A stretch of DNA of 29,696 nt, from positions 1 to 29,696 of the IMG/VR virus record IMGVR_UViG_3300032117_000116; one strand, written 5' to 3'. Both the position numbers and the translations under genes were made by a program. Shown here one piece after another: positions 8,913-16,207 of the stretch. Position 1 is the stretch's first letter; each line of letters starts with the position of its first letter. This stretch comes from a virus. The notes under the pieces are model-generated. The model saw only the letters and a list, made by a program, of their open reading frames with translations. It searched no databases and was not told where the DNA came from.

Positions 8913-9437
8913 TTAGCACTTGTCTTTTTTAGCTTTACCGCCTTTTTTCATTGGGGGTGCGCTACCTGGTACTGGAGCTGGCATTGGTGCAGGTGGAGTA
9001 TTAGGAGCCATTGCTGGGGCAACAGGCAAACCAGTTTGTGCTGGAGTTTGTTGCATTTCTTGACCAGCAAATTGACCTTGTTGGCCTTTACCTAAATATT
9101 TTTTAGCATTAGCTAAACGAGCGATTTCTTTAGCTTGCATTAGGTCTTGTAGCGCAGATCCGCCAACAGCCATCTTTTTAATGCCGCCACCACATTTATA
9201 CTTACTTACTGTACCAACAGCTTTTTTAGCTCGGCCGCCTTTTTTAAGGGTAAGTTCTGTTGCTGGTTCGCCTTTGTGCAGAAAACTCTCATGCTGGCTA
9301 ACACCTTTTTTGACCATCTGCTTATCAGCAGATATGTCTTTAGATTCTTCTTGTTTGAGCTCTTTGCGAGTTACATATGCAGCTGGCTTAACAGCGCCGC
9401 CAATTTTCATCTTTACAATCTTTTTAAATCCGTCCAT
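8913..9437 (-). CDS. Lys/Gly-rich basic protein with Pro/Ala-rich C-terminal part (174 aa)
   Basis: A 174-residue, strongly basic protein beginning [14 protein letters not shown]. It has repeated KKGG-type motifs ([10 protein letters not shown] near 65-73, [11 protein letters not shown] at the end) and a Pro/Ala/Met-rich stretch at about 130-160. There is no membrane segment. Proteins of this style occur in structural regions of aquatic phages; the charge suggests nucleic-acid or membrane contact, but the function is unknown. A good ribosome binding site (GAGG, 9 nt before ATG) precedes the start. It is the first gene after promoter-like element D, so it heads the connector/tail transcription unit. 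Confidence 0.75.
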   Translation of the reverse strand: MDGFKKIVKMKIGGAVKPAAYVTRKELKQEESKDISADKQMVKKGVSQHESFLHKGEPATELTLKKGGRAKKAVGTVSKYKCGGGIKKMAVGGSALQDLMQAKEIARLANAKKYLGKGQQGQFAGQEMQQTPAQTGLPVAPAMAPNTPPAPMPAPVPGSAPPMKKGGKAKKDKC

Positions 9438-9473
9438 GGTATTTCCTCGAGGTTTAGTTAAACGGGTGATCGG

Positions 9474-9516
9474 CCCTTATATCTACTAATGCAAAAAACG
9501 GACGATTTACGCCCTA
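9474..9516 (-). promoter_or_regulatory. Conserved late promoter-like element, copy D
   Basis: On the minus strand AGGGCG (9515-9510), a 15-nt spacer, TTGCATTAGT (9494-9485), then AGA and TATAAGGG. The first bases coincide with the TAG stop of the endolysin gene (9516-9514). GGGCG pairs with CGTCC in the spacer (one G-U pair) and a run of Ts follows, so it could also act as a small terminator. It precedes the basic 174-aa gene. Confidence 0.7.
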
Positions 9517-10035
9517 AACTGGTGTTAAAAACAGCTTTTTTTCTTTTTCCCGTCTTGGAGTCAATACAGTAGGGGTAACCCAATTCATAAAGGCATTTGC
9601 TGCTTTTATAAGGTCATTATCATTAAGATGACGCACAACTTCAGAGTTTTTAAAATGTTCTTCCCCAATATTAAAGCATAGCGAGTACAGGGCGTCTGAT
9701 TGGTTCTGGTTGAGGGATACCCTAACAGAACTTGCTACGGCATCGTCACACCACCTTAAATCGTCTTTAAATAGGTCTTCTACTTGTTGGTCTGTTAAAA
9801 CCTTGTGTAAAAGATATTGTTCGTCGGCTTTTATTAAGTGGCCTACTCCAGTTGTCCAAAGACCTTTAGAATCTTTATATGCGGTATGGCGTTTTCCTTC
9901 AAATCCAGTTATAAAATTAAATGTTGATTTTGTAATTGCCATGGTTTTGTTTTCTACTGTTTGAATTAGGGGTATGTTTTGTACTACTAAAATTAACGTG
10001 CATAACCATGCTACTAAAAATAGCCTTTTGCCCAT
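9514..10035 (-). CDS. Endolysin, GH24 lysozyme with N-terminal signal-anchor
   Basis: A T4-lysozyme-type muramidase cleaving the MurNAc-GlcNAc bond of peptidoglycan. The catalytic triad is visible with T4 spacing: E46 in GFEGKR, D55 in YKDSKG and T61 in WTTGVGH (E+9, D+6). Helical segments follow (NQSDALYSLCFNIGE) and a basic end, RREKEKKLF. Residues 5-24 are a hydrophobic N-terminal segment with few strongly hydrophobic bulk residues at its end, consistent with a signal-arrest-release or signal peptide that exports the enzyme. An internal Met32 could give a soluble short form. AGGAG sits 5 nt before the ATG. It is the last gene of the lysis cassette; its stop merges with promoter-like element D. 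Confidence 0.93.
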   Translation of the reverse strand: MGKRLFLVAWLCTLILVVQNIPLIQTVENKTMAITKSTFNFITGFEGKRHTAYKDSKGLWTTGVGHLIKADEQYLLHKVLTDQQVEDLFKDDLRWCDDAVASSVRVSLNQNQSDALYSLCFNIGEEHFKNSEVVRHLNDNDLIKAANAFMNWVTPTVLTPRREKEKKLFLTPV

Positions 10036-10046
10036 GTTAACTCCTA

Positions 10047-10535
10047 TTACTTAATATTTTCGAACGCTTGAAGTTGTGTTAACTGGTCTGCTAGTCTGTT
10101 GTATTTTTCGTTGTTTTCGATGCTGATGGAGAGGAGGGTAGTAATGTCAAGGTTGCTGGGGGCGCCATCAGTGCTGCTGGGGCTTGAGGCCTGATTACTT
10201 GCACTGGCGTTGTACAACCGGACAAAACCACTACTAATATTACACTGACCATTAGCAACAGCCATATTAACTTGCCTTTGTAAAGTGGCTCCGTTAGCTG
10301 ATAGTTTATCAATTTGCTGTATGTAATTTGCAACCAAGAAGTCGCCTTTTGCTTGAATGTCATCTTTTTCCTTTAGTGCTTGAATGTTAGCTTTCTCTAT
10401 TTTAGCAACATAATAGTCCGAAGTCCAGCTGTATGCTCCATAGCCACAAGCAATTCCGGAAGCTGCAGCTACAATAATATAAATATAGATTCCGCTAGTA
10501 AAACTTGTAACACTACTTAATATCGTTTTCCACAT
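10047..10535 (-). CDS. Rz-like inner-membrane spanin
   Basis: A 162-residue protein starting MWKTILSSVTSF. This start is chosen over a longer in-frame one at 10619 because AAAGGAG lies 7 nt upstream and the longer frame would overlap most of the holin gene. It has one N-terminal membrane segment (about residues 14-36, IYIYIIVAAASGIACGYG), then a periplasmic helical coiled coil (KIEKANIQALKEKDDIQAK ... DKLSANGATLQRQVN). This is the layout of an i-spanin. The o-spanin Rz1 is encoded inside it in another frame. Spanins fuse inner and outer membrane in the last step of Gram-negative lysis. It overlaps the end of the holin gene by 23 nt. Confidence 0.88.
   Translation of the reverse strand: MWKTILSSVTSFTSGIYIYIIVAAASGIACGYGAYSWTSDYYVAKIEKANIQALKEKDDIQAKGDFLVANYIQQIDKLSANGATLQRQVNMAVANGQCNISSGFVRLYNASASNQASSPSSTDGAPSNLDITTLLSISIENNEKYNRLADQLTQLQAFENIK
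10091..10363 (-). CDS. Rz1-like outer-membrane spanin lipoprotein, nested in Rz
   Basis: Encoded wholly within Rz in a different frame. A hydrophobic segment (LIWLLLMVSVILVVV) ends in a lipobox LSGC with the lipidated Cys at codon 50 of the longest frame (10216-10214). A Pro/Ala-rich mature part of ~40 residues follows (VQVIRPQAPAALMAPP). That is the standard Rz1 o-spanin design. The start is uncertain: the first ATG (10363) leaves an unusually long n-region of ~30 residues. A TTG at codon 18 (10312) or the ATG at codon 38 (10252) could be used instead; the last would lack positive charges before the hydrophobic core. Confidence 0.85.
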   Translation of the reverse strand: MTFKQKATSWLQITYSKLINYQLTEPLYKGKLIWLLLMVSVILVVVLSGCTTPVQVIRPQAPAALMAPPATLTLLPSSPSASKTTKNTTD

Positions 10536-10770
10536 CTTTAATCTCCTTTGGCTCTGTATCTTTTTTGAGCATAACTGCTGCACCGTGAGCCCCAGCAATA
10601 ATCCCAATGGCTTCGGCAAAGTCTTTTAATGACGGAATATCATTATGAAACATTTCGTACCCTGCTCCAATAATAACAGCTACAAACGACAGCATCCAAG
10701 ACCAACGAGCAATGTCGTGGGTCTTGTTATCTGCGCCGGTTAAAAGATCATTAAGGATCTTTTTCATCAT
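10513..10770 (-). CDS. Putative holin (85 aa, two membrane segments)
   Basis: An 85-residue protein with a charged N-terminus (MMKKILNDLL), a first hydrophobic segment at about 22-40 (WSWMLSFVAVIIGAGYEMF), a second moderately hydrophobic one at about 52-69 (AEAIGIIAGAHGAAVMLK), and a highly charged C-terminal tail. Size, topology and position directly before Rz/Rz1 and the endolysin fit a class II holin that permeabilises the inner membrane. It overlaps the upstream 76-aa gene by ATGA (10767-10770). Assignment is by topology and context, so the neighbouring 76-aa protein remains an alternative holin or antiholin. Confidence 0.72.
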   Translation of the reverse strand: MMKKILNDLLTGADNKTHDIARWSWMLSFVAVIIGAGYEMFHNDIPSLKDFAEAIGIIAGAHGAAVMLKKDTEPKEIKDVENDIK

Positions 10771-10997
10771 TTTCTTAACGAATCTAATTTGTCTTCAATG
10801 CGGTGAACTGCTTTAAGAACTTCGTCCCAGCGAGCTGAAAAGTCGTCTTTGTGCATATAGTTTTCAGCTAAGTGTGCCCGAAGGTCATGCACCTCATCTT
10901 TAAGAACTTGGACCGCAGTCCAAAGCTCTTTACAAAACCAACCGATGGCGACACAGATAAGTGGTAAAACTGTGTTTATAAGTGTCTGTAAGTCCAT
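10767..10997 (-). CDS. Membrane-anchored coiled-coil protein in lysis cassette (76 aa)
   Basis: A 76-residue protein with a single N-terminal membrane segment (about 6-22, LINTVLPLICVAIGWF), then an amphipathic charged helix (LKDEVHDLRAHLAEN, EVLKAVHRIEDKLDSL) likely to be a coiled coil. The form is like small lysis-associated proteins such as XhlA-type or antiholin-like factors, but no specific family is clear. It ends within the ATGA overlap with the holin candidate and starts right after the 88-aa gene. A holin partner or regulator is the most reasonable guess. Confidence 0.72.
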   Translation of the reverse strand: MDLQTLINTVLPLICVAIGWFCKELWTAVQVLKDEVHDLRAHLAENYMHKDDFSARWDEVLKAVHRIEDKLDSLRK

Positions 10998-10998
10998 T

Positions 10999-11265
10999 TT
11001 ATTTTACCGCCTCTAGTACTGAACGAGCAGCAGCTTGATCTAAAGCAAGTTGTGTAATCGCGTTAATATCTGTTGATGGGGCTTTATATACTTGCGGTTC
11101 TAATATTACGGGGATAACAACCGATGGCGCTATAGAAGCAGCTGGAGTTGGTTCTAATATTACAGGGGTAACAACCGCTGGAGCTACAGAAGCAGCCGGA
11201 GTTGCTTCTTTTAGGGCCTCTAATTCTGCTTGGATTGATGATACTATTGCGTCAATTAATGCCAT
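10999..11265 (-). CDS. Small Pro/Ala/Val-rich repeat protein (88 aa)
   Basis: An 88-residue protein with a helical start (ALIDAIVSSIQAELEALKE), then two near-identical 18-residue repeats (TPAASVAPAVVTPVILEP and TPAASIAPSVVIPVILEP), and a helical end (ITQLALDQAAARSVLEAVK). The underlying DNA of the two repeats is also highly similar, indicating a tandem duplication. There is no signal peptide or Cys. It sits between the S74 fibre gene and the lysis genes; the function is unknown. It may be a linker-type structural protein with Pro-rich spacer repeats. Confidence 0.68.
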   Translation of the reverse strand: MALIDAIVSSIQAELEALKEATPAASVAPAVVTPVILEPTPAASIAPSVVIPVILEPQVYKAPSTDINAITQLALDQAAARSVLEAVK

Positions 11266-11295
11266 GGTAATTCCTTAGTTGTGTTAAAAAATTTA

Positions 11296-12657
11296 TTAAA
11301 TTGCTGCTAAAATAAGTGCAAATAATTCGTCGTATCGTACACCTAAACGAACAGTTCCGTCGGTTAGTACATCAGAACAAAACACGCCGTAGCTATTAGG
11401 ATCTAGTCCTTGAGCTACAAAAGCTGCTTGGACATCTTGAGCAATAATACCAAAGTGAATACGGGCATCAGCGCCCTTTTTTTGAACTGCATCATTGTAT
11501 TTAAAACTTTTTAGTATGGGTTTTAATGCCTTACCCACAGCAATTTCAGCAACGGTTAAATTCTGAATCTGTTGCTTTTCATTTCCATCAGAAGTATTAA
11601 TTGTTCCTGTTGTGGCATATACGGTAGTCCATCTGTTACTTGCACCACCCAAGGAAACCGTATTGTCGTTATTTGGAAAGAAAGTATTAAAGCTATTATT
11701 CATAGCAATAAATGGGCTGCCACCAATTTGAAGGTTAAGTGTAGTGCCAGATGAATTTATTGTGCCGGTTGTTACCGTACCAACAGTAATATTAGGCGTT
11801 CCGGTTAATCCTCCAGCAGTAGAAGCTGAGGTAGCAGATCCAGCAGATGTTGCATAAGAAGTAGAGCCCGAAGATGTTGCGTAAGAAGAACTTGAAGCAA
11901 ATCCTACAGACAAGCTAGAAGCGGTACCAGTTAATCCAGAACCGGAGCCATAAAAAGTGCTACCTTGAACTGTTCCATTAACTAATAAGTTATTAGCCCC
12001 GGGATCTGATAGTGTTCCAACAGATACGCCCCCAGATGCAGCTATGCGCATGCGCTCTGTTGCTGCTGTTCTTAAAACCATTGGGTAGCTTACATCTGTT
12101 CCCAAAGCAAATAACAAATTAGTTTGATCCCAGTATGCTTGAGCTTTTTCGATACCGTTATTATAAATCGCAAATGTTGTAAATTGCTGCCCTCCGTTGT
12201 CAATTAGTAAGGTATTTCCATTACCACCTTTAACATATAAGGTACCTGGTGTACTGGTTGAACCAACAGATACTGTTGTGGCAAATGTATTTGTATTTGT
12301 AAAGGCGTTAGCCGTGGTTAATATAGAACCACTACCCGCACCAGAATATCCACTAAGTCCTGAGTATCCAGATATGCCTAATCCTGAATAGCCACTATAG
12401 CCGCTTAATCCAGATGATCCTGATCCACCACTTCCGGTAGCACCACTAAAACCACTGTACCCAGAAAAACCGGATCCGCCAGAAGAACCCGATCCCCCAG
12501 CTAGTAGCTTAACTACTCCGGATGTGTTTTTATAAAACAGTGTGCCATCTGCTGTATTTATAGCGAGCTCTCCACCAGCCAAGTTCCCTGCCGCCGGCTG
12601 GTTTCCTGATACAGTAGTGTAATATGTTTGTAAGGCTGTGTAGCCAGATTGTGCCAT
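11296..12657 (-). CDS. Tail fibre with collagen-like repeats and C-terminal S74 intramolecular chaperone
   Basis: A 453-residue fibre in three parts. The N-terminus (about 1-52, GNLAGGELAINTADGTLFYK) is a widespread fibre N-terminal module. Residues ~54-112 are Gly-Ser-rich collagen-like triplets (GFSGYSGFSG, GLSGYSGYSG). A beta-rich shaft follows. The C-terminal ~100 residues are a peptidase S74 chaperone: SDGNEK contains the catalytic dyad Ser356 and Lys361 (Ser+5, as in endosialidase), followed by HFGIIAQDVQAAF. This domain trimerises the fibre and then cuts itself off. The ATG has AAAGGAAT upstream. It follows the glycosyltransferase cassette and may bind the surface glycan of the host. 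Confidence 0.88.
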   Translation of the reverse strand: MAQSGYTALQTYYTTVSGNQPAAGNLAGGELAINTADGTLFYKNTSGVVKLLAGGSGSSGGSGFSGYSGFSGATGSGGSGSSGLSGYSGYSGLGISGYSGLSGYSGAGSGSILTTANAFTNTNTFATTVSVGSTSTPGTLYVKGGNGNTLLIDNGGQQFTTFAIYNNGIEKAQAYWDQTNLLFALGTDVSYPMVLRTAATERMRIAASGGVSVGTLSDPGANNLLVNGTVQGSTFYGSGSGLTGTASSLSVGFASSSSYATSSGSTSYATSAGSATSASTAGGLTGTPNITVGTVTTGTINSSGTTLNLQIGGSPFIAMNNSFNTFFPNNDNTVSLGGASNRWTTVYATTGTINTSDGNEKQQIQNLTVAEIAVGKALKPILKSFKYNDAVQKKGADARIHFGIIAQDVQAAFVAQGLDPNSYGVFCSDVLTDGTVRLGVRYDELFALILAAI

Positions 12658-12660
12658 TTT

Positions 12661-13095
12661 TTATTCCTTTAAATGTGCTAATATTTCTTGTGGATTTACG
12701 AATCTTTCATTTTGGTGTTCAGTAGCTTCCCACCATATAAATTGATTTTGTACTAAATACGATCTATCTTTTAGTAAGTTAATATTTTCTGGGTGCCCAA
12801 AAATTAACGGATCGGAAGGCCCCCATAACACAATTCCTTTTTTGCCTTCATCCCAACCTAAGTGTTGTAAAAAGCTATCACAAGAAATCCAAATTCTGCA
12901 GTCTTTAATTAAAGCGCGCAATTCTTTAATTGGTAAGTTTTTTTTAAAGTCCGGAACCAATTCCTCTTCGCCCTCTATACCAACTTGTATAATTGGCTCA
13001 TCAATTAATTCAATTAGCTCTTTCCAATACGGATAATTTTTTGGGTTTAACTTACCGTTTCTTAGTTTTTGAGCATATGGGGAAATAACTATCAT
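12661..13095 (-). CDS. GT9-like (heptosyltransferase) C-terminal half as a separate protein
   Basis: A 144-residue protein matching only the nucleotide-sugar-binding half of glycosyltransferase family 9 (ADP-heptose:LPS heptosyltransferase fold). It begins with the inter-domain strand MIVISPYAQK, and carries the signature region SCDSFLQHLGW (71-81) and VLWGPSDPLIFGHP (89-102). Full GT9 enzymes are about 320-350 aa with an N-terminal Rossmann half; that half appears at the C-terminus of the upstream gene product. The two genes overlap by ATGA (13092-13095), so the halves are made together and could assemble. The activity is probably sugar transfer, but substrate and competence are unknown. Confidence 0.75.
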   Translation of the reverse strand: MIVISPYAQKLRNGKLNPKNYPYWKELIELIDEPIIQVGIEGEEELVPDFKKNLPIKELRALIKDCRIWISCDSFLQHLGWDEGKKGIVLWGPSDPLIFGHPENINLLKDRSYLVQNQFIWWEATEHQNERFVNPQEILAHLKE

Positions 13096-14078
13096 AGATA
13101 CAGCTTTCTATACGCATTTTCTAAACTATCTTTCCATTTCCATTGGTCCATTTTTTTATATATATTATGGTCTTCTAAACTTCCAAATAGATACCGGGCC
13201 TCTTCTATCGAACGTCCGGGAATGATTTCAGGATAACAAGTAAACACTTCAGCATTAGGTATTGAAGGAAGAACCCTATTGAATACAATATGGTCACCAA
13301 GACCGCTATTAAGAACCACAATGGTTTTATTACGATATTCAAGAACATTTCTAAATATAAATTCATCATGGTCATACATTTCTTTCTTTGTCTCACTACG
13401 AATCCCGCCTTCTGGGTTTTTCATGTGCCAAGTTACTGCGTTTGGTACAGCAAATAGTTTGTATCCTTTTTGATACATACCATAGGTAAATAAAGTTTCT
13501 TCTCGGTGAGCTACTCTGGATAGCCCTAAGTTGTAATCGTGTACGCCCGCCCTATACAAAAAAGAGCAATGCAAGTGCATTACTTCTTTAGCTCTTTCAA
13601 TGTAATTCCATTGAATATTTGGCTCTAAATCAATTCTATCTATATCACCTGTTGATATAGAAGTGTCAGGTAAGTTTGGAGGAGTAAGAATAGCACCGCC
13701 AATTGCGCCTACTTTTATCTGAACATTAGTTAGTTCAATGGCGTATCCCACCAGTCTTTCAAGCACATTAGGCTCTGGTATAGCATCATCATCACAACGC
13801 CAAACCCAATCATATCCCATTTCATTTGCATTTTGATGAATGTAATGCTGACCTTTTTTATCCGCGTATAGCCACTCCCAAGCAATACCTTTTGCATCTA
13901 ACATCTGGAAAAAATACTGGTAAATCATTTCTTTCCGCATGTCTTGCGGTTCGTCGTTGTCATCAAAGACAACCAGCTTATCAACCGGTTTAGACTGGTT
14001 TATGATGGCATTCAACACCAGTGGAAGCGTTGTATGGTACCGACCACGTGTTGCTACACTGCACAATACTTTACTCAT
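13092..14078 (-). CDS. GT2/GT-A glycosyltransferase fused to a GT9-type N-terminal segment
   Basis: A 328-residue protein. Residues 1-245 form a GT-A family 2 glycosyltransferase: VLCSVATRGR start, KLVVFDDND (34-42), a metal-binding DDD in WRCDDDAIP (96-98), and late motifs VAHREETLFTYGM and AVTWHMKN. Residues 251-328 change style: KTIVVLNSGLGDHIVF and NRVLPSIPNAEVFTCYP resemble the start of GT9 heptosyltransferases, with the xxxGxGDxxxxxPxL pattern. The protein ends where a GT9 would cross to its second Rossmann domain, and the next ORF supplies that domain. It overlaps the preceding GT2-methyltransferase gene by 8 nt. Likely part of a phage glycan-building or surface-modifying pathway. Confidence 0.82.
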   Translation of the reverse strand: MSKVLCSVATRGRYHTTLPLVLNAIINQSKPVDKLVVFDDNDEPQDMRKEMIYQYFFQMLDAKGIAWEWLYADKKGQHYIHQNANEMGYDWVWRCDDDAIPEPNVLERLVGYAIELTNVQIKVGAIGGAILTPPNLPDTSISTGDIDRIDLEPNIQWNYIERAKEVMHLHCSFLYRAGVHDYNLGLSRVAHREETLFTYGMYQKGYKLFAVPNAVTWHMKNPEGGIRSETKKEMYDHDEFIFRNVLEYRNKTIVVLNSGLGDHIVFNRVLPSIPNAEVFTCYPEIIPGRSIEEARYLFGSLEDHNIYKKMDQWKWKDSLENAYRKLYL

Positions 14079-15297
14079 TGTCCCACCGGCAAATCATAAG
14101 ATTACTAAGATTACTACTATCTACTACCTGTAATAGACTGGATACGTCTCCAGCATGATTAATGTACTCAAACTCAAAACCAGGGAAGTTGCTTTCATTT
14201 AAACCATGCAATTTATGATGTTCGCCCCAAAAGCCTTTAGGCTCATTGTGTGGCACAGTAATTAATAATCGCTTGCAATGCTGCTTGAGCTTTTCAACAA
14301 TTTCTAATCCGTTATCTAGATGCTCTATTACCTCAAAAGCAATAATCGTATCATATTGATTAAAAGCATAAGAGTTAATATCAGCCCAGTCAAAATAAGC
14401 GCTAGATTTCCAATTTTGTTCTTTAGCGACTCCCACGATAACTTGGTCATAGTCTATTCCTAAGTAATTAATTTCTGAAAAAAACTGGCAGCCATAACCT
14501 GTAGAACACCCAATTTCTAATACTGAATTACCATAAATATTTTTAGCAGCCCACTCATAGCGCTGGGTTTCCCTTGGGAATACTAAGTCTCCTTTAAGAA
14601 ATACGGCTCTTTCAAAGTTATTGGATAATAAAAATTTATAATACTCAATATTATATTTTTTTGCTAGTTTTAATTCGTTAACATAAAACTTTTGTTTCCA
14701 ATCTTGAACTAGCTCTGGGTCGTGCATTGTGCCTTCAGCCGCGTGATATATGGGGTAAGTCCCCTTGTTATCGCATTCGGATAACTTAAATCCAGCTTTC
14801 TCAGCCTCAAAGCAAAACTCAATGTCCTCGCACCCACCGGTAGTGTAATCTTCATTTAGCAAGCCAAGGGTGTCAAAGACTTTCTTTTGAATCATGGCAA
14901 TAAAAAAGATGCCAAATCGCCGCTGAGTAATTGGGGAATTCTGCCCTAAGACATAGCTAACATCGCCTTGGTCAAGCCATTCTAACCAACGGTTTTTAGG
15001 TTGCTCTAACAATACCGTGTCATTGTTTAACAGCACAATCTTATCGCATAGGGCAGCTTCAATCCCTGCGTTAGTCGCTTTGGCAAACCCTAAAGGATGG
15101 GCGTTCCAAACCACAGTAATGTTAGGGAGCGATGATTGCAAATACGCTAGGTACGGATAGGTATTATCAGTGCAACCATTAGCAGAAATGACCAACTCTA
15201 TGTCGGTCATTTCGGTGTATTTAACAATTGAATCTATACAGGGTTTTAAGTATTTATCGCAATTGCTATAAGTCGGTATTACAACGCTATATTTCAT
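14071..15297 (-). CDS. GT2 glycosyltransferase-SAM methyltransferase fusion (408 aa)
   Basis: A bifunctional protein. The N-terminal half (1-~225) is a family 2 GT-A glycosyltransferase: YSVVIPTYSNCDKYL start, HPLGFAKATNAGI (67-79), metal-binding NND (91-93) and the acceptor-side GGCEDIEFCFEAEKAGF (154-170). The C-terminal half (~245-408) is a class I SAM-dependent methyltransferase: VLEIGCSTGYG (259-269, SAM loop), YLGIDYD (278-284) and FEVIEHL (321-327). Both motif sets look intact. It overlaps the 77-aa gene upstream by 11 nt and the GT2/GT9 gene downstream by 8 nt, so the cassette is tightly coupled. The methyltransferase may cap or decorate the sugar chain made by the transferase; this is inference. 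Confidence 0.88.
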   Translation of the reverse strand: MKYSVVIPTYSNCDKYLKPCIDSIVKYTEMTDIELVISANGCTDNTYPYLAYLQSSLPNITVVWNAHPLGFAKATNAGIEAALCDKIVLLNNDTVLLEQPKNRWLEWLDQGDVSYVLGQNSPITQRRFGIFFIAMIQKKVFDTLGLLNEDYTTGGCEDIEFCFEAEKAGFKLSECDNKGTYPIYHAAEGTMHDPELVQDWKQKFYVNELKLAKKYNIEYYKFLLSNNFERAVFLKGDLVFPRETQRYEWAAKNIYGNSVLEIGCSTGYGCQFFSEINYLGIDYDQVIVGVAKEQNWKSSAYFDWADINSYAFNQYDTIIAFEVIEHLDNGLEIVEKLKQHCKRLLITVPHNEPKGFWGEHHKLHGLNESNFPGFEFEYINHAGDVSSLLQVVDSSNLSNLMICRWDNE

Positions 15298-15520
15298 TGA
15301 TGGTCGCTGTAGAAGTGTCTTTGTCGATAGTCATAATACCATAGCAAACTACATTCCAATCTTCCGAATTGGCTTCTTTTTCGCTGGTAGATGGCACATT
15401 AAGCTGAAAGTGTTTAAAGAGGTATTCTTTATCGCCTTCAAATACTCTCCAAACGTGATCTTTAGATCCTCTGCCTTCAAGACCTCTTGATTTGTTAAAC
15501 CGGATTCGGTATTTATTCAT
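15287..15520 (-). CDS. Small protein of unknown function in sugar-modification cassette (77 aa)
   Basis: The start is placed at 15520 (MNKYRIRFNKSRG) because GGAGG lies 4 nt upstream and the ATG overlaps the upstream oxygenase stop as ATGA. A longer in-frame start at 15544 adds only eight residues. The protein is a charged mixed alpha/beta product (HVWRVFEGDKEYLFKHF, WNVVCYGIMTIDK) of 77 residues, without membrane segment or Cys motif. The family resembles small phage proteins of unknown role that sit beside 2OG oxygenases. It is translationally linked on both sides. Confidence 0.75.
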   Translation of the reverse strand: MNKYRIRFNKSRGLEGRGSKDHVWRVFEGDKEYLFKHFQLNVPSTSEKEANSEDWNVVCYGIMTIDKDTSTATINEI

Positions 15521-16176
15521 ACAACCTCCGCAGGGGCAGCGCAAGCTGGGGCTTGCTGAACTTGCTCTGCGTACAGGTTAAAGTGAATAAAGCGAATTGG
15601 CTTTTCAGAAGCATGGCGCGTAAACGAATGCGCCAACCAAGCATTAGCAAACATCAGCATACCGGGTTTTGGTTCAAAGTTAATCATATTGCTTGCTGGG
15701 GTTGCTTGGGTCATATCCGTTTCAGGCAAATTGATTTGCACTTTGGCTGATCTTGGATCATGAAATACTGCTCTGGAACAATTTTCAGGAGTATCTACAA
15801 AATAGAAGCCAACAATTTGCGAACCGTAACCATGAACGTGTTGATCCATTGCGGAATGCTTATGGTGTTCTTGACACCAAAACTCGGAAAACTTTGTGCT
15901 AAAGCCTTCCATTGCGTAGCCTTGTTCTTTAAGAATATTCCAAGCAGTTTGACCGATATAGTCAGATAATTCACTCATGCCTTTGTAGTCAAACAAATTC
16001 TCTGTCATGTAAACAGGGTAAATTTCATCTAACTTGCGTTCTTTCTTTTGCTTGGCTACTGCTTTTTTACAAGCATCCCTAGCATCTTTTAAGAACTCAG
16101 GCTTTTCTATAACATAGACACCCGATGGAAAATAATAGAAAGCGTTTAACTGCTCTTGGGTTGTGGCATCACTCAC
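15517..16176 (-). CDS. 2OG-Fe(II) oxygenase (phage type)
   Basis: A 219-residue double-stranded beta-helix dioxygenase. The metal-binding region reads DQHVHGYGSQIVGFYFVD (111-128) with H113/H115. The distal His and the 2-oxoglutarate-contacting Arg appear in LAHSFTRH (H183) and EKPIRFIHFN (R195), and PGMLMFANAW is the strand before the distal His. This order fits the 2OG-FeII_Oxy_5-like family frequent in aquatic phages. It would hydroxylate a protein, sugar or other substrate; position at the head of a glycosyltransferase cassette suggests glycan or virion-protein modification. A sigma70-like promoter precedes it, so the cassette may be expressed by host RNA polymerase apart from the late genes. 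Confidence 0.85.
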   Translation of the reverse strand: MSDATTQEQLNAFYYFPSGVYVIEKPEFLKDARDACKKAVAKQKKERKLDEIYPVYMTENLFDYKGMSELSDYIGQTAWNILKEQGYAMEGFSTKFSEFWCQEHHKHSAMDQHVHGYGSQIVGFYFVDTPENCSRAVFHDPRSAKVQINLPETDMTQATPASNMINFEPKPGMLMFANAWLAHSFTRHASEKPIRFIHFNLYAEQVQQAPACAAPAEVV

Positions 16177-16207
16177 AAGGATTCCTTAAAAATTAAATAG
16201 AACTTCT

